64,000 bases of DNA from Desulfovibrio sp. A2 (GCF_000226255.1 NZ_AGFG01000030.1:62001-126000), one strand, 5' to 3'. Shown: positions 25,636 through 36,065, counted from the stretch's first letter. Notes: a model not told the origin generated them from the sequence alone. A program made the numbers and translations.

Positions 25636-27147
25636 TCATTGATCCAGCCCATACTGGCGCATCTTGCGCCACAGCGTGGTGCGCGCCCAGCCCAGTTCGG
25701 CGGCGGCAGCGCCGCGCCGCCCCCGCGCCCGCAGCAGCGCCTCCATGATCAGGCGGCGCTCGGCGTCGGCCCAGGTGCCGTCGACTCCCGCGCCAGCGGC
25801 ATGCGTGTCCGTGGCCCGGACACCGGGCGTGGCACGAGATACGGCGCGGGGCGCATCCACCCTGCCGCCAGCCGGGGCCGTGCTCCGCCCTGGCCGCCCG
25901 TCGCGTGGTCCGCCGTGCGTCTCGACGCCCTCCTCCAGCAGATAGCGGGGCAGATGCGGCAGATCCACGTGGGTGTCCTGGCACACGTTGACGCAGTATT
26001 CCACGATGTTGCGCAGCTCTCGCACGTTGCCAGGGTAGGCATGGTCCAGCAGCGCCCGCTCCGCAGCCGGGGTGAAGCCGGAGATCCGCTTGCCGAACAT
26101 GCCCGCGTACACCTTGAGGTAGTGCGCCAGGAACAGGGCCACGTCGTCGCCCCGCTCGCGCAGGGGCGGCAGATGAAAACGCACCACGTTCAGGCGGTAC
26201 AGCAGATCCTCGCGAAAGCGCCCTTCGCGCACCATGCCCCGCAGGTCACGGTGGGTGGCGGCGATGATCCGCACGTCCACGTGCACCCCGCGCGTGGATC
26301 CCAGCGGGTGGATGATCTTGTCGTCCAGGAAGGTCAGCAGCTTGACCTGCAACGGCAAGGGCAGGTCGCCCACCTCGGTGAGGAACAGCGTGCCGTTGTG
26401 GGCCAGGCGGAACCGGCCGGGCTTGTTCTCCGACGCGCCGGTGAAAGCCCCCTTCTGATGGCCGAACAGCTCCGACTCCAGCAGGCTTTCCGGCAGCGCG
26501 CCGCAGTTCACCTTGACGAACGGCCCCTTGGCCCGGTTGGAGGCGTTGTGCACCGCCTCGGCCAGCAGGTCCTTGCCGGTGCCCGTCTCTCCGGTGACCA
26601 GCACCGAGGAATCCGTCTGCGCGATGCCCGGCAGCAGCCGGAACACCCGCTCCATCTCGGGGCTGTGCCCCAACATGTCGCCGAAGCCCTGCGGCCATTC
26701 CGGCCGGGCCTCGGACGGGCGGAACAGGCGCAGGTCCTCCAGCGTCTCGAAATACCCTACCCGGCTGCCGTCGGCCCCGGTCAGCGCGCCGCAGGTCACC
26801 CGCACGGGGATGCGCGCCCGGTCGGCGTTGACGATGTCCGCCTCGCGCGCCACCGGGGCCACGGCGGCGGACGGCGACTTGTCCACCACGTCCAGCGGGC
26901 AGCCCACGGTGCACAGGCTGCACCGGAACACGTACCGGCAGGGCAGGTTCAGGGCCCGTTCGCGCGACATGGCCGTCAGCGCGCAGGCCGCCTGGTTCAG
27001 GAACACCACTCGCCGCTCGGCCGACACCAGCGCCAGCGGCAAGGGGATGCGGTCCAGCAGGGTGCGCGCCGCAACCGGCCGGTCGAACAGCCCCTGCAGC
27101 AGCGGCCCCAATTCCGAAGCCATGCCTTCCCTTGTCGCAGTGGTCAT
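25636..27147 (-). CDS. Sigma-54-dependent transcriptional activator (PAS-AAA+-Fis)
   Basis: A 503-residue NtrC-family activator without a receiver. The PAS domain at about 20-150 contains a Cys cluster (CRYVFRCSLCTVGC), suggesting a redox or metal ligand. In the AAA+ domain, Walker A is GETGTGKD, the sigma-54 contact loop GAFTGA is intact, and the Arg-finger region RFREDLLYRLN is present. Walker B reads LFLTEVGD: the usual Asp is Thr. The C-terminal Fis-type helix-turn-helix ends AAELGWARTTLWRKMRQYG. ATG 27147 follows a G-run. It likely controls the nearby sigma-54 promoter. Confidence 0.88.
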   Translation of the reverse strand: MTTATREGMASELGPLLQGLFDRPVAARTLLDRIPLPLALVSAERRVVFLNQAACALTAMSRERALNLPCRYVFRCSLCTVGCPLDVVDKSPSAAVAPVAREADIVNADRARIPVRVTCGALTGADGSRVGYFETLEDLRLFRPSEARPEWPQGFGDMLGHSPEMERVFRLLPGIAQTDSSVLVTGETGTGKDLLAEAVHNASNRAKGPFVKVNCGALPESLLESELFGHQKGAFTGASENKPGRFRLAHNGTLFLTEVGDLPLPLQVKLLTFLDDKIIHPLGSTRGVHVDVRIIAATHRDLRGMVREGRFREDLLYRLNVVRFHLPPLRERGDDVALFLAHYLKVYAGMFGKRISGFTPAAERALLDHAYPGNVRELRNIVEYCVNVCQDTHVDLPHLPRYLLEEGVETHGGPRDGRPGRSTAPAGGRVDAPRAVSRATPGVRATDTHAAGAGVDGTWADAERRLIMEALLRARGRRGAAAAELGWARTTLWRKMRQYGLDQ

Positions 27148-27190
27148 TCCGGCCCCCCTGCCCGCTTCTAGCCGCCCGCGCGTCCGGAAC

Positions 27191-27220
27191 GGCAAAACGA
27201 TGCAAAACGTTGCAAAACTT
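27191..27220. repeat. Three 10-bp tandem TTTTGC repeats before the sigma-54 activator gene
   Basis: On the minus strand, GTTTTGCAAC, GTTTTGCATC and GTTTTGCCGT follow each other, so the motif recurs once per DNA turn. They lie 44-73 bp before the activator ATG. They resemble the GCAAC-N5-GCGAC site at 25071, so they may bind the same protein. The rest of the 339-nt gap to the MCP holds no gene. Confidence 0.45.
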
Positions 27221-27486
27221 TTCACAGCGGTAGCGCATTCCCTGCCACAGGACAAGAGCGACTTCACACGCAATGGTCAATACACTGAAATCACAACACA
27301 ACACCTCCATGTGAATTATGGAACGAAGCTTGCTCGTATCGGATCAGCGACCCAAGGCGGGGTGAGCGCATACAGCACGATGCCATGCCGGTCGCTTCGA
27401 AGCCCCAGCACACCAGGCCCCGGCCATCGACACCCGTCGCCCGCAGCCACGCACCATCGCCCCCGTTTTCAAAGAGGAGCATATCC

Positions 27487-29139
27487 ATGGGGATCAAAAC
27501 CAGACTGTACCTGCTGCTTGCCTCCGTTCTCGTGGCCCTGGCCGCCATCGTGGCCGCCAGCTGGGTGGGATCGGCCAAGGTCGAACACGCCCTGGAACTG
27601 CGCGCCCTGGCCGTGGACGCCAACACGGAACTGTTGCAGGCCCGCAGGCAGGAAAAGAACTTCCTCATGCGCAAGGAACAGCAGTGGGCGGACAAGACCC
27701 GCAAGCACATCGCCACCGTGGATTCGCTGCTCCAGCGCATCGCCGCGGGCGACCCCGGCAACGCGGCCATGTGCGACAAGGGCCGTTCCACCCTGGCCCG
27801 CTACAACGCCTCGCTGGACGAGGTGTTCAGGGTGGTTGCCGAAACCGACGCCATGATCCAGGCGGGGCGCGCCGTGGAACCGGCCCTGGCGGACATCCGC
27901 AAGACATACGAGGAAAAGGCCGACGACATCGCCGGGCTCGTGAAGACGGTGAACACCGTCATCGAGGCGGGCATGGGCGTGCTGATAACCCTGTTCGTGC
28001 TGGCGGTGATCTCTGGCATCACCCGTTCGCTGGCGGTATTGCAGGCCTTCTCGCGCGAGGTGGCGGCAGGCAGGCTGGACGCCACGGCGCAGGGCAACCT
28101 GCCGGGCGAGTTCGGCCTGTTGCGCGACGACCTCGCGGCCATGGTGGACCGGCTGAAGGAAACCCTGACCGACTGCGCCACCAAGGGCGACGAGGCCCGT
28201 CACCAGGCCGAGCAGGCCCGCGCCGCCATGGACGCGGCCACCGCGCGCGAGCAGGAAGTGAGCGCGCTGGTGGAAACCATGCGCCGGGTGGCCGGCGAAG
28301 CCGCCGCCATAGCCGGGGACCTCACCGACGCCTCGCAGGAACTGGCCGCCCAGACCCAGCAGGTAAGCGCCGGGGCCGAGGTGCAGCGCGCCCGCATGGC
28401 CGAAACCGCCACCGCCATGGACCAGATGAACGCCACGGTTATGGAGATCGCCCGCAACGCCACCCTGGCCGCCGACGCCTCCAGGTCCACCCGCGAAGAA
28501 GCCCAGAAGGGCGCGCAGGTGGTGCAGACCGCCGGGCAGTCCATCTCGCGGGTGCATGAAATCGCCACCCGCCTGCGCGCAGACATGCAGTCGCTGGGGC
28601 GCGACGCCGAATCCATCGGCGAGGTCATCAACGTCATCAACGAAATCGCCGACCAGACCAACCTGCTGGCGCTTAACGCGGCCATCGAGGCGGCCCGCGC
28701 CGGGGACGCGGGGCGCGGCTTTGCCGTGGTGGCCGACGAGGTGCGCAAGCTGGCGGAAAAGACCACCAACGCCACCAAGGAAGTGGAAACCCGCATCTCG
28801 GCCATCCAGACCGCCGCCCAGCGCAACGTGGGCAACATGGACACGGCCACCCAGGCCGTGGCCGACGCCACGGGCCTTGCCGAGGAATCGGGCGGGGCGC
28901 TGCGGCGCATCGTGGAATTCGCGGACAACACCGCCGGGCAGGTGCAGTCCATCGCCGCCGCCAGCGAAGAGCAGTCGGCCGCGTCGGACCAGATCAGCCG
29001 CGCCGTGGCCGAGGTGAACGACGTGGCCGCCGAATCGGCGCGGGGCATGGAAGCCGCCAGCGAGGCCGTGCGTGCGCTTGCCCTGATGGCCGAACGGCTG
29101 CGTGCCATCATCCAGCAGATGGGCAGCGGACAGCGCTGA
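27487..29139 (+). CDS. Methyl-accepting chemotaxis protein
   Basis: A 550-residue chemoreceptor. Helix 1 is at about 6-24. A short helical periplasmic domain follows, with an [16 protein letters not shown] segment, of the kind seen in four-helix and HBM-like sensors. Helix 2 lies at about 157-178. HAMP is followed by a long coiled coil and the tip [21 protein letters not shown]. It ends IQQMGSGQR with no CheR pentapeptide, unlike the MCP at 21.6 kb. GAGGAG precedes the ATG; the upstream frame is Pro/Ser-rich and was rejected. Ligand unknown. Confidence 0.92.
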   Translation: MGIKTRLYLLLASVLVALAAIVAASWVGSAKVEHALELRALAVDANTELLQARRQEKNFLMRKEQQWADKTRKHIATVDSLLQRIAAGDPGNAAMCDKGRSTLARYNASLDEVFRVVAETDAMIQAGRAVEPALADIRKTYEEKADDIAGLVKTVNTVIEAGMGVLITLFVLAVISGITRSLAVLQAFSREVAAGRLDATAQGNLPGEFGLLRDDLAAMVDRLKETLTDCATKGDEARHQAEQARAAMDAATAREQEVSALVETMRRVAGEAAAIAGDLTDASQELAAQTQQVSAGAEVQRARMAETATAMDQMNATVMEIARNATLAADASRSTREEAQKGAQVVQTAGQSISRVHEIATRLRADMQSLGRDAESIGEVINVINEIADQTNLLALNAAIEAARAGDAGRGFAVVADEVRKLAEKTTNATKEVETRISAIQTAAQRNVGNMDTATQAVADATGLAEESGGALRRIVEFADNTAGQVQSIAAASEEQSAASDQISRAVAEVNDVAAESARGMEAASEAVRALALMAERLRAIIQQMGSGQR

Positions 29140-29170
29140 CCGTCACGGTTTCGCGCCTTTTGCATGCGTT

Positions 29171-29212
29171 CGGGGCATGGCCGGAAACTCACGGCCATGC
29201 CCCGTTCATCTT
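29171..29212. terminator. Terminator between the MCP and the MBL hydrolase
   Basis: A 13-bp stem CGGGGCATGGCCG / CGGCCATGCCCCG with an 8-nt loop, followed by TTCATCTT. It serves two convergent genes. Confidence 0.75.
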
Positions 29213-29255
29213 GCGGCGGATCGCCCGTGCCGCATACGCCCTGCCCTTACGGCCC

Positions 29256-30242
29256 CTACCCCATGGGCAGTGCCGCGTACGGGGCGGGCAGCCAGGAATA
29301 GCCCCCATCCCTGGCGCGCACGCGCCCGATGCCCGGAAACGGCAGATGCGCCCCGGCCACCCAGTGCCGCTCGCGAGCGGCGCGGGCCATGACCTTCTCG
29401 CGCGCGGGATACGCCTTGGCCTGGTCCGCGTCGAAGTCGATGGTCACCGCCGGGCGGGGGAACTGCACATCCATGCAGTGCACCACGTCGCCCCAGCACA
29501 ACAGGCTGGCCCCGCCCGATCCGACGCGGAACCCGTAGTGCCCCGGCGTGTGGCCAAGGATGGGTTCCGCCGCCACGCCGGGCACCGGTGCCTCGCCAGT
29601 CTTGAAGGCGCGCAACGTCCCGGCGGCGCGGTACGGCTCCACGGCGGCGCGCAGCGCGGGCAACACGACGCGCTGCCCCTCGGTAACGCGGTTCTCCGCG
29701 CCGGGGCTGAGCCAGTAGGCCACTTCCGCCTCGTGCACGCGCACCTCGGCCCCGGTGAACAGCGGCTTGCCCGCCCCGTCCACCAGACCCAGGGCATGAT
29801 CGGAATGCAGGTGGGTGAGCAGCACGGTGTCCACCTGTTCGGGCCGGTACCCGGCCTCGACCATGCTCTGCGGCAACAGCCCGGCCTTGTCGCCGAAGTA
29901 GGTGCCCACCCCGGTATCGACAAGGACCAGGTTGCGCCCGGTGTTGACGAGAAACGCATTGATGGACGCGGGGATGCCCGCCTGCGGATCGACATACGCG
30001 TCATCCAGCAGCCTGTTCACCTCGGCCACCGGCGCGCCGTGCAGTAGCTTGGGAGAAATGGGCACCCCGCCGTCATACAGCGCGGTAATCTCCACGTCGC
30101 CGAGCAGCATGCGAAAATAGCCGGGGGCCTGCCGCCCCACTCTGGGCACGGGCGCCGCCGTGGCCGGGGGCACGGCCTTGCCCAGCACCGTACCCGCCAC
30201 CGCCAGCATCGCCCCCTGCATGAACCTGCGCCTGCCTAGCAT
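29256..30242 (-). CDS. Tat-exported metallo-beta-lactamase-fold hydrolase
   Basis: A 328-residue periplasmic hydrolase. The N-terminus GRRRFMQGAMLAVAG is a twin-arginine signal. The MBL motif TVLLTHLHSDHALGL holds the metal ligands HxHxDH. A later PILGHTPGHYGF His and a LLCWGDVVH Asp/His complete the di-metal site. The fold covers lactonases and many other hydrolases, so no substrate is claimed. AGGAGG precedes the ATG. It stands alone on the strand, with a candidate promoter at 30338-30365. Confidence 0.85.
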   Translation of the reverse strand: MLGRRRFMQGAMLAVAGTVLGKAVPPATAAPVPRVGRQAPGYFRMLLGDVEITALYDGGVPISPKLLHGAPVAEVNRLLDDAYVDPQAGIPASINAFLVNTGRNLVLVDTGVGTYFGDKAGLLPQSMVEAGYRPEQVDTVLLTHLHSDHALGLVDGAGKPLFTGAEVRVHEAEVAYWLSPGAENRVTEGQRVVLPALRAAVEPYRAAGTLRAFKTGEAPVPGVAAEPILGHTPGHYGFRVGSGGASLLCWGDVVHCMDVQFPRPAVTIDFDADQAKAYPAREKVMARAARERHWVAGAHLPFPGIGRVRARDGGYSWLPAPYAALPMG

Positions 30243-31218
30243 TTCCTGCCTCCTGTTCGCCACGGTACGCCATGCCCGAAGCGGACGCGCCGGACCACCG
30301 CGTGGCGATGACGCGGTCCGACTGGCATGTACATAACGAAATAGCAGCCGACGCATTTTGTTCAAGTACGCACCATTTTGTTTTATTGTATGCAAAAAGA
30401 TACAGAGGCACCTGATGCATACCTTTCTTTCGCACCGCAGGGCCGAGCGGGAACGAATGCGGGATGGCATGAAGAGCGGCGACACGCGAGTTGCGGGGGA
30501 TCTGATGGTGCCAGACGGGGCCTGGCGGTGTCGGACGGGACCAGACGGGAACAATGCCGGTGGGGGGAAGGAAACGGGAACATGAAAAGGCAACAGGCCC
30601 GGTGCACGGGGCACCGGGCCTGTCCTGCGTCGTCGCGCCTGTTCCGCCACGGGCGGAACCGGGAACCGGCGGACGCGCACCGCCGTCGCGGAGTGGTCCG
30701 GGACTGCCGACATGCCGGACCGCGCGGAGGGCGGATTCGCCGTGTGGAGGCAAGGCGATAGGGAAAATTCGCATCGGCTGCGCGGAGCGCGCAGGGAAGG
30801 CGACAGGGAGGAGAGGGGGGGCCAGGGGTGTGGGCGCCCTGGCCCCGCAGGGCAAGAGGGAGAACCGAACAGGCATGATCGGCGGGGCCGGGAGCACTGG
30901 CCCCGTTGTTCTCGTCTCTCAAAAGCGCCCCGGGCAGGGCGGCGGCCCGCTTTTCGGGGCGTGGGCACTCTCGTCTCCCCGCCGCCGCGCCATCCGGGCC
31001 GATACGGGAACCGGCCACGGCAGTCGCTGCGGCGTGTGCCCGGCAGCTATACAAACTGTTCAACCAACCAGACACAATTCCTGATTAGTCGACTTCCCGG
31101 CAGGAGTCCAGCATTTCGCCGCAGCTTTTCGTGTTTTTTTTAGCGTGCCATTCCGGCACATTAGCGCATCACACCCACTATTCTTCATGGCAGTGGGCAC
31201 GTGTTTTTCCGGAAATTC
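30243..31218. other. 976-nt stretch without a supported gene
   Basis: Open frames here are long only because of high GC; they are Arg/Pro-rich and lack ribosome-binding sites. It holds an AT-rich patch near 30330-30420, a strong hairpin (13-bp stem ACAGGCCCGGTGC/GCACCGGGCCTGT, 30593-30623) followed on the minus strand by a T-rich tract, and a second AT-rich patch near 31120-31200. A minus-strand RNA ending at 30593 is possible. Confidence 0.55.
30338..30365 (-). promoter_or_regulatory. Candidate promoter of the MBL hydrolase gene
   Basis: On the minus strand, TTGAAC, a 16-nt spacer, then TATTTC, in a locally AT-rich patch about 100 nt before the start codon. Confidence 0.4.
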
Positions 31219-31929
31219 CTACTCCGCAAGGCGGATGACCACTTCCGAGCCGGGTGAATAGCCCTTCAGTTCCGCCAACATGCCGCGCAACGCCCCGGAC
31301 ACGATGCGCGCCACGAAGGGGTTCAGCCCCAGTTGGTGCCCGTTCACCGTGACGGACAACGGCCCGTCCACGGAACAACAGTCGGCCGGCGCGGCCTGGT
31401 GGGCCACCACCATGCGGGCGAACCCGGCACAGTCCTGCTGCCCGCACGCGCCGCAGTCCAGCCCCGGCAGCACGAAGCCGCGCTCCGTCACCAGTTCCGC
31501 CAGCGCGTCCACGCTGGCGGCGTCGAAACGGGGCAACCCCTCTGCCTCCACCGTGCCGAAGGTGGCCAGGGCCAGCCCCCTGTCCAGCGCCTGGGCCTCT
31601 CCCGCCTCGCGCAGGCACAGCACGCGCGGCAGCCAGCCCAGGCTCTTGCCGCCCTCCACCAGCAGCACGTCGGCGCACACCAGCGGCAGCAGGTCGGCCA
31701 GGTGCCGCCGGGTGGACCAGAACACCGCGCATTCGCCCTCGGCAATGCCGATGACCGTGCGGCCCGGCTTCATCAGGCGGGCGGTGTCGGTTTCCGCCTT
31801 GTCCAGGTTGTGATGGGTGTGCTTGGCCACGGCCACGGTCAGGCCGCGCGCCTCCAGCGCGTCGGCCAGCAACGCCGTGCAGGTGGTCTTGCCCGAATTC
31901 TTGAACCCGATGATGCTCACTGCCTTCAC
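31219..31929 (-). CDS. mobB: MobB-type GTPase fused to an Fe-S (PF04060-like) domain
   Basis: MobB proteins assist in building the molybdopterin guanine dinucleotide cofactor. The 236-residue protein starts VKAVSIIGFKNSGKTTCTALL (GTG start, GGGAGG upstream) with a Walker A, then a KHTHHNLDKAETDTARL switch region typical of MobB. After about residue 150 comes LPGLDCGACGQQDCAGFA and a later ADCC. This is the CxxC-x4-C-x~17-C pattern of the RnfB/CODH-type 4Fe-4S domain. The C-terminal 60 residues are unassigned. It lies downstream of fdhAB, whose enzyme needs this cofactor. Confidence 0.82.
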   Translation of the reverse strand: MKAVSIIGFKNSGKTTCTALLADALEARGLTVAVAKHTHHNLDKAETDTARLMKPGRTVIGIAEGECAVFWSTRRHLADLLPLVCADVLLVEGGKSLGWLPRVLCLREAGEAQALDRGLALATFGTVEAEGLPRFDAASVDALAELVTERGFVLPGLDCGACGQQDCAGFARMVVAHQAAPADCCSVDGPLSVTVNGHQLGLNPFVARIVSGALRGMLAELKGYSPGSEVVIRLAE

Positions 31930-32191
31930 GGCGTCCTCCCTGTGGCTGGTGCGGCCCGGGCCACTCGCCCTTGGCCTGCTTCTGGATTGCATCCTAGCGT
32001 CGCCCCGGTTCCGACACAAGCCGGGGCGGGAAAAAGGAGCGCCGTCCGCATCCGCCACGGGTGGCAGGCGCGGACGGCGCGGGATGCCGCCTTGCGCGAC
32101 GACGGACAACCATGGGCATGGTCGCCCGCGACGCCCGGCACGGGGGAAGGCGGGAAACCGCCCCCGCGCCCAAGGAGGCAGGGATGATGGG

Positions 32192-32233
32192 AAAACAAGC
32201 CCGCCGCGCCTGTCCGAAGACCGGCGCGGCGGG
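32192..32233 (-). terminator. Terminator of fdhA-fdhB
   Basis: On the minus strand an 11-bp stem CCCGCCGCGCC / GGCGCGGCGGG is followed by CTTGTTTTCCC. It sits 23 nt after the fdhB stop. The rest of the gap to mobB holds no gene. Confidence 0.75.
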
Positions 32234-32255
32234 TCTGGTCAATGCTCGTCTGCGG

Positions 32256-32963
32256 CTACGCGCGCACGCGGAACAGCTTGGCGAACAGCTGCTTGCGGGT
32301 CAGCGGACCGGATTCCAGTTCCGCCACGGCGTGCTCGAAGTAGCTCTTGGGGTCGCGCTGGAACAGGTACACCACGCGCACGTCGTTGGGGTCGCCCAGG
32401 ACGGCCTTGGGGTACTTCTTCTTCACCTCGGCCAGGCGCTTTTCGGCCAGGGCGGACATTTCCGCCTCGTCGCCGAAGTTCATGCACCCGGTGGGGCAGG
32501 TCTTCACGCAGGCGGGCAGCAGGCCGTTCTGCACCCGGTCGTTGCACATGTCGCACTTGGACAGCAGGCCGGTGGCCGCGTCCTTGCGCGGAATGTCGTA
32601 CGGGCAGGCAGAGCGCACCATGTCGCCGTCCACCTTGGCGGTGAGCTCGGTGAACAGGACGGCCCCGGTGGCCTCATCCTTCAGCACCGCGCCTTCCAGG
32701 TCCACGTCCGCCTGGCCCTTGCAGGGGGGCTCAAGGCAATGGCGGCACTGTTCGGGAAAGAACAGCCAGTCCATCTTCTTGTCGAACACGCCCTCCTCGA
32801 AGCGCACGGTCTTCAGCGTGACGTACGAGAGGTCCGGCGGGTTCTGGTGCGAGCCCGTGTTGCGGGTTTCCTCGGCGGGCAGGTTCTTCCACTGCTTGCA
32901 GGCTATCTGGCAGCCGCGGCAGCCGGTGCAGCGGGTAAGGTCGATGAAGAACATCTTTCCCAT
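32256..32963 (-). CDS. fdhB: Formate dehydrogenase iron-sulfur subunit FdhB
   Basis: The electron-transfer subunit of the periplasmic formate dehydrogenase. The 235-residue protein carries Cys clusters for about four 4Fe-4S centres: CTGCRGCQIAC near 13, CRHCLEPPCKG near 75, SACPYDIPR near 105, and CDMCNDRV with LPACVKTCPTG near 130. It has no signal peptide, as expected for a partner carried by the Tat signal of FdhA. There is no membrane anchor or cytochrome gene next to it, so this is the two-subunit soluble type that gives electrons to cytochrome c3. The start is 2 nt after the fdhA stop. Confidence 0.94.
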   Translation of the reverse strand: MGKMFFIDLTRCTGCRGCQIACKQWKNLPAEETRNTGSHQNPPDLSYVTLKTVRFEEGVFDKKMDWLFFPEQCRHCLEPPCKGQADVDLEGAVLKDEATGAVLFTELTAKVDGDMVRSACPYDIPRKDAATGLLSKCDMCNDRVQNGLLPACVKTCPTGCMNFGDEAEMSALAEKRLAEVKKKYPKAVLGDPNDVRVVYLFQRDPKSYFEHAVAELESGPLTRKQLFAKLFRVRA

Positions 32964-32965
32964 GA

Positions 32966-35900
32966 CTACTTACCTCCCACCTTGCGGATGTCGACCATGA
33001 ACGCCTTGGTCTCGGGGATGCCGGTGTTCGGGTCGCCCGCGGACGGCGTGAGCAGGTTGGCCGTGTCGCCGCCGTTCCTGGGCACCATCCAGCCGTAGTG
33101 CCAAGGCAGGCCCACCATGTGGATTTCCGCGCCCATGACCTTGTGCGGCTTGATGCGCTCGGTGACGATGGCCACCGCTTCCAGCGAGCCGCGCAGGCTG
33201 GATACCTTCACGCGGTCGCCGTTCTTGATGCCGCGCAGCTTGGCCAGTTCCTTGCTGATTTCGGCGAAGATCTCGGGCTCCGCTTCCACCAGCCACGCGC
33301 AGCGGCGGGTCATCAGGCCGGTCTGCCAGTGTTCGGTGACGCGGTAGGTGGTGCCGATGAAGGGGAACTTCGGATCGCACACCGCCGCCTTTTCGCCCTC
33401 GATCTTGAAGGCCACCGGGTTGTGCAGCTGCTTCGAGAACGGGTTCTTGGAAACCGGGCACTCCAGCGGTTCATAGTGCTCGGGGAAGGGGCCTTCCTCG
33501 CGCCCCGGCCCGTACAGCGCGCCGAAGCCGTGCGTCTGCATGATGAAGGGGTGCTTGGCGCCGGGGTCGCCGCCGCCGTCAACCACGTCGCCCACCCACT
33601 TGCCGTCCTTCCATTCGATGACGGCCTTGGCCGGGTTCCAGGGCTTGCCGGTCTTGTCCACGGAAGCGCGGTTGTAGATGATGCGCCGGTTCACCGGCCA
33701 GCTGAACGACCAGTTGGGGAACAGGCCGATGCGCGCCTGCTCGGGCGTCTGCGTGGTGTCGCGGCGAGCCATCATGTTGCCCGCGTCGGTGAACGACCCG
33801 GCATGCAGCCAGTTGCCGGAACAGGTGGAGCCGTCCGCCGTCAGGAAGGCGAACGAGGGCACCTGCTGCCCGGCCTTGAACTGCTTGCCGCCCACTTCCA
33901 CGTCCTTCAGGAAGTAGCCGTTCATGAGCTTGGCGGTCTTGGCCGGGGAGAACTCGTTGTGTTCCTCCCAGTCCTTGATGTTCAGCTTCAGGATAGGGTC
34001 TGCGTGCACGCCGCCTTCCTTGGCGTACAGGTCGCGGATCTTGTGCATCATCTCGAGCATGATGTCGCCGTCGGGCTTGGTTGCGCCCCACGGCTTGGGC
34101 CCGCGATAGCGCCACTGCATCCAGCGGCCGGAGTTGGCCACCGAGCCTTCCTTTTCAATGGACACGGCGCACGGCAGGAAGAACACTTCCGTGCCGATTT
34201 CCTCGGGCTTCATGCCCGGGCCCTTCCAGAACGACGATGTTTCGTTCTCGAAGATGTTGACGTTCACCAGCCAGTCCAGCTTGCCGAGCGCGCGCCGGTT
34301 CTTGTTGGCGTTGGCGCCGCCGCAGGCGGGGTTCATGCCCCACGCGAAGCAGCCCTTCACGTCGCCCTTGTCCATCTTGTCGAAGATGTTCAGCCAGAAG
34401 TAGTAGGTGGCGGGCTTGGACGCATCGAGCCTGGGCATGATGTCGTAGGCGTCCGCCGGGGCAAGATCCGGGTACAGGGCCTTCAGGTAGCTGGCCACGT
34501 ACTTGGGCCGATTCTGCCACCAGTTCACGCTCATGGGGTCTTTGGATTGCGGCGTGATGGTGTTGTACAGGTCCAGGGTGGCCTGCTTGGTGGTGGGGGT
34601 GGGGTTGTACCCCGGCCAGATGTGGGCCAGCAGCCCCTGGTCGGTGGAACCCTGCACGTTGGATTCGCCGCGCAGCGCGTTCACGCCGCCGCCCGCCACG
34701 CCGATGTTGCCCAGCAGCAGCTGGATCATGGCCATGGCGCGAATGTTCTGCACGCCCACGGAGTGCTGCGTCCAGCCCATGGCGTACATGATGGTGCCCG
34801 CCTTGTCCGGCTTGCCCGTGGCCGCGTAGGCCTTGTAGACCTTCAGCAGCAGGTCCTTGGGCGTGCCGGTGATGTCGGCCACCTTGTCCACGGTGTAGCG
34901 TTCGTAGTGCTTCTTCATCAGGTTGAAGACGCACCGGGGGTGCTTCAGCGACGGATCGCGCTTGGGCACGCCGTTCTCGTCCAGCTCGAAGGCCCACTGC
35001 GACTTGTCGTACTTGCGCTTGTCCGCGTCGTAGCCGCTGAACAGGCCGTCTTTGAACGAGAACTTCTCGCCCACGATGAGCGAGGCGTTGGTGTACTCGC
35101 GCACGTACTCGTCAAAATACAGCTTGTTCTCGAGGATGTACTTGATGAGGCCGCCAAGGAACGGAATGTCCGAACCAGAGCGGAGGGGGGCGTAGATGTC
35201 GGCCTTGGCCGACGTGCGCGTGAAGCGCGGGTCCACGTGAATGACCGTGGCGCCCTTGTCCTGCGCGCGCAGCACCCACTTGAAGGAAATGGGATGGTTT
35301 TCGGCAGCGTTGCTGCCCATGATCAACACACAATCACTGTTCGCAAGATCGTTCCAGTGATTCGTCATCGCGCCGCGACCGAACGACTCTGCCAGAGCCG
35401 GTACAGTGGGGCTGTGTCAGATCCGCGCCTGGTGTTCGATGAACACCAGGCCGAGGCTTCTGAGGATGACCTGGTAGGCCCAGCATTCCTCGTTGTCCAT
35501 GGCGGCGGAGCCGAACGACGCGATGGCTTCCGTCCGGTTCACCTTTTCACCGGCCGCGTTGGCCAGTTGGAAGGATTCGTCGCGGGTCTTCTTGACGCGC
35601 TTGGCGATTTCGGTCAGCGCCCAGTCCCATTCCACTTCCTTCCACTCGCCGCTGCTGGGCGCGCGGTACAGGGGCTTGGGCGAGCGGGCGTTGTTTTCGC
35701 CCAGTTGGAAGATGGACGCGCCCTTGGGGCACAGCGAACCTTCGTTGATGGGATGGTCCGGGTCGCCTTCCACGTTGACGGCGCGGCCGTCGCCATTCTT
35801 GGCGGTATGGACGATGAGCCCGCAGCCCACCGCACAGTAACAGCAGATCGAGGTGGTCTGCTTGGCCCACTGGAGTTTCTGGAGTTCGGCCCGCGCCACC

Positions 35901-35992
35901 GAGGGCGCAAGGCTGATCCCCAGCCCGCCGAACGCGCCCGCCAGGGTGGCGCCCGCGCTCAGCTTGAGAAATTGCCTGCGATTGACAGTCAT
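32966..35992 (-). CDS. fdhA: Selenocysteine formate dehydrogenase catalytic subunit FdhA (TGA at 35417-35419 read as Sec)
   Basis: Catalytic Mo/W-bis-MGD subunit that oxidises formate or reduces CO2 in the periplasm. It is 1008 residues when the in-frame TGA is read as selenocysteine. The context is IEHQARI-Sec-HSPTVPALAESFG, exactly the family active site. The N-terminus NRRQFLKLSAG is a Tat signal. The 4Fe-4S site is CCYCAVGCG, then CPKG. A stem-loop 17-40 nt past the TGA fits a bacterial SECIS. AAGGAGG favours the second of two ATGs. Read without recoding it would look like two genes. Confidence 0.95.
35379..35402 (-). promoter_or_regulatory. Bacterial SECIS-like stem-loop
   Basis: Just downstream of the Sec TGA, the minus-strand RNA folds as CCGGCUCU, loop GGC, AGAGUCG, with outer G/C pairs. 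Distance and apical G-U content fit the SelB-binding hairpins of fdhF and fdnG. Confidence 0.65.
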
Positions 35993-36065
35993 CATGCCTC
36001 CTTGCGTACCGGATGCACCGTTGCCGCAAGAACGCGAAGCCGGAGCGCGCCTGGGCGCACCCGGC

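Noticed and set aside
30383..31143. Several 140-230 codon frames in the gap before mobB
   Set aside because: Composition is Pro/Arg/Ser-rich, there is no RBS and no motif, and frames overlap on both strands. Treated as non-coding.
32966..35995. fdhA appearing as two genes split by a stop
   Set aside because: The TGA lies at the conserved selenocysteine position between IEHQARI and HSPTV, with a SECIS-like hairpin after it. It is recoding, not a frameshift or pseudogene.
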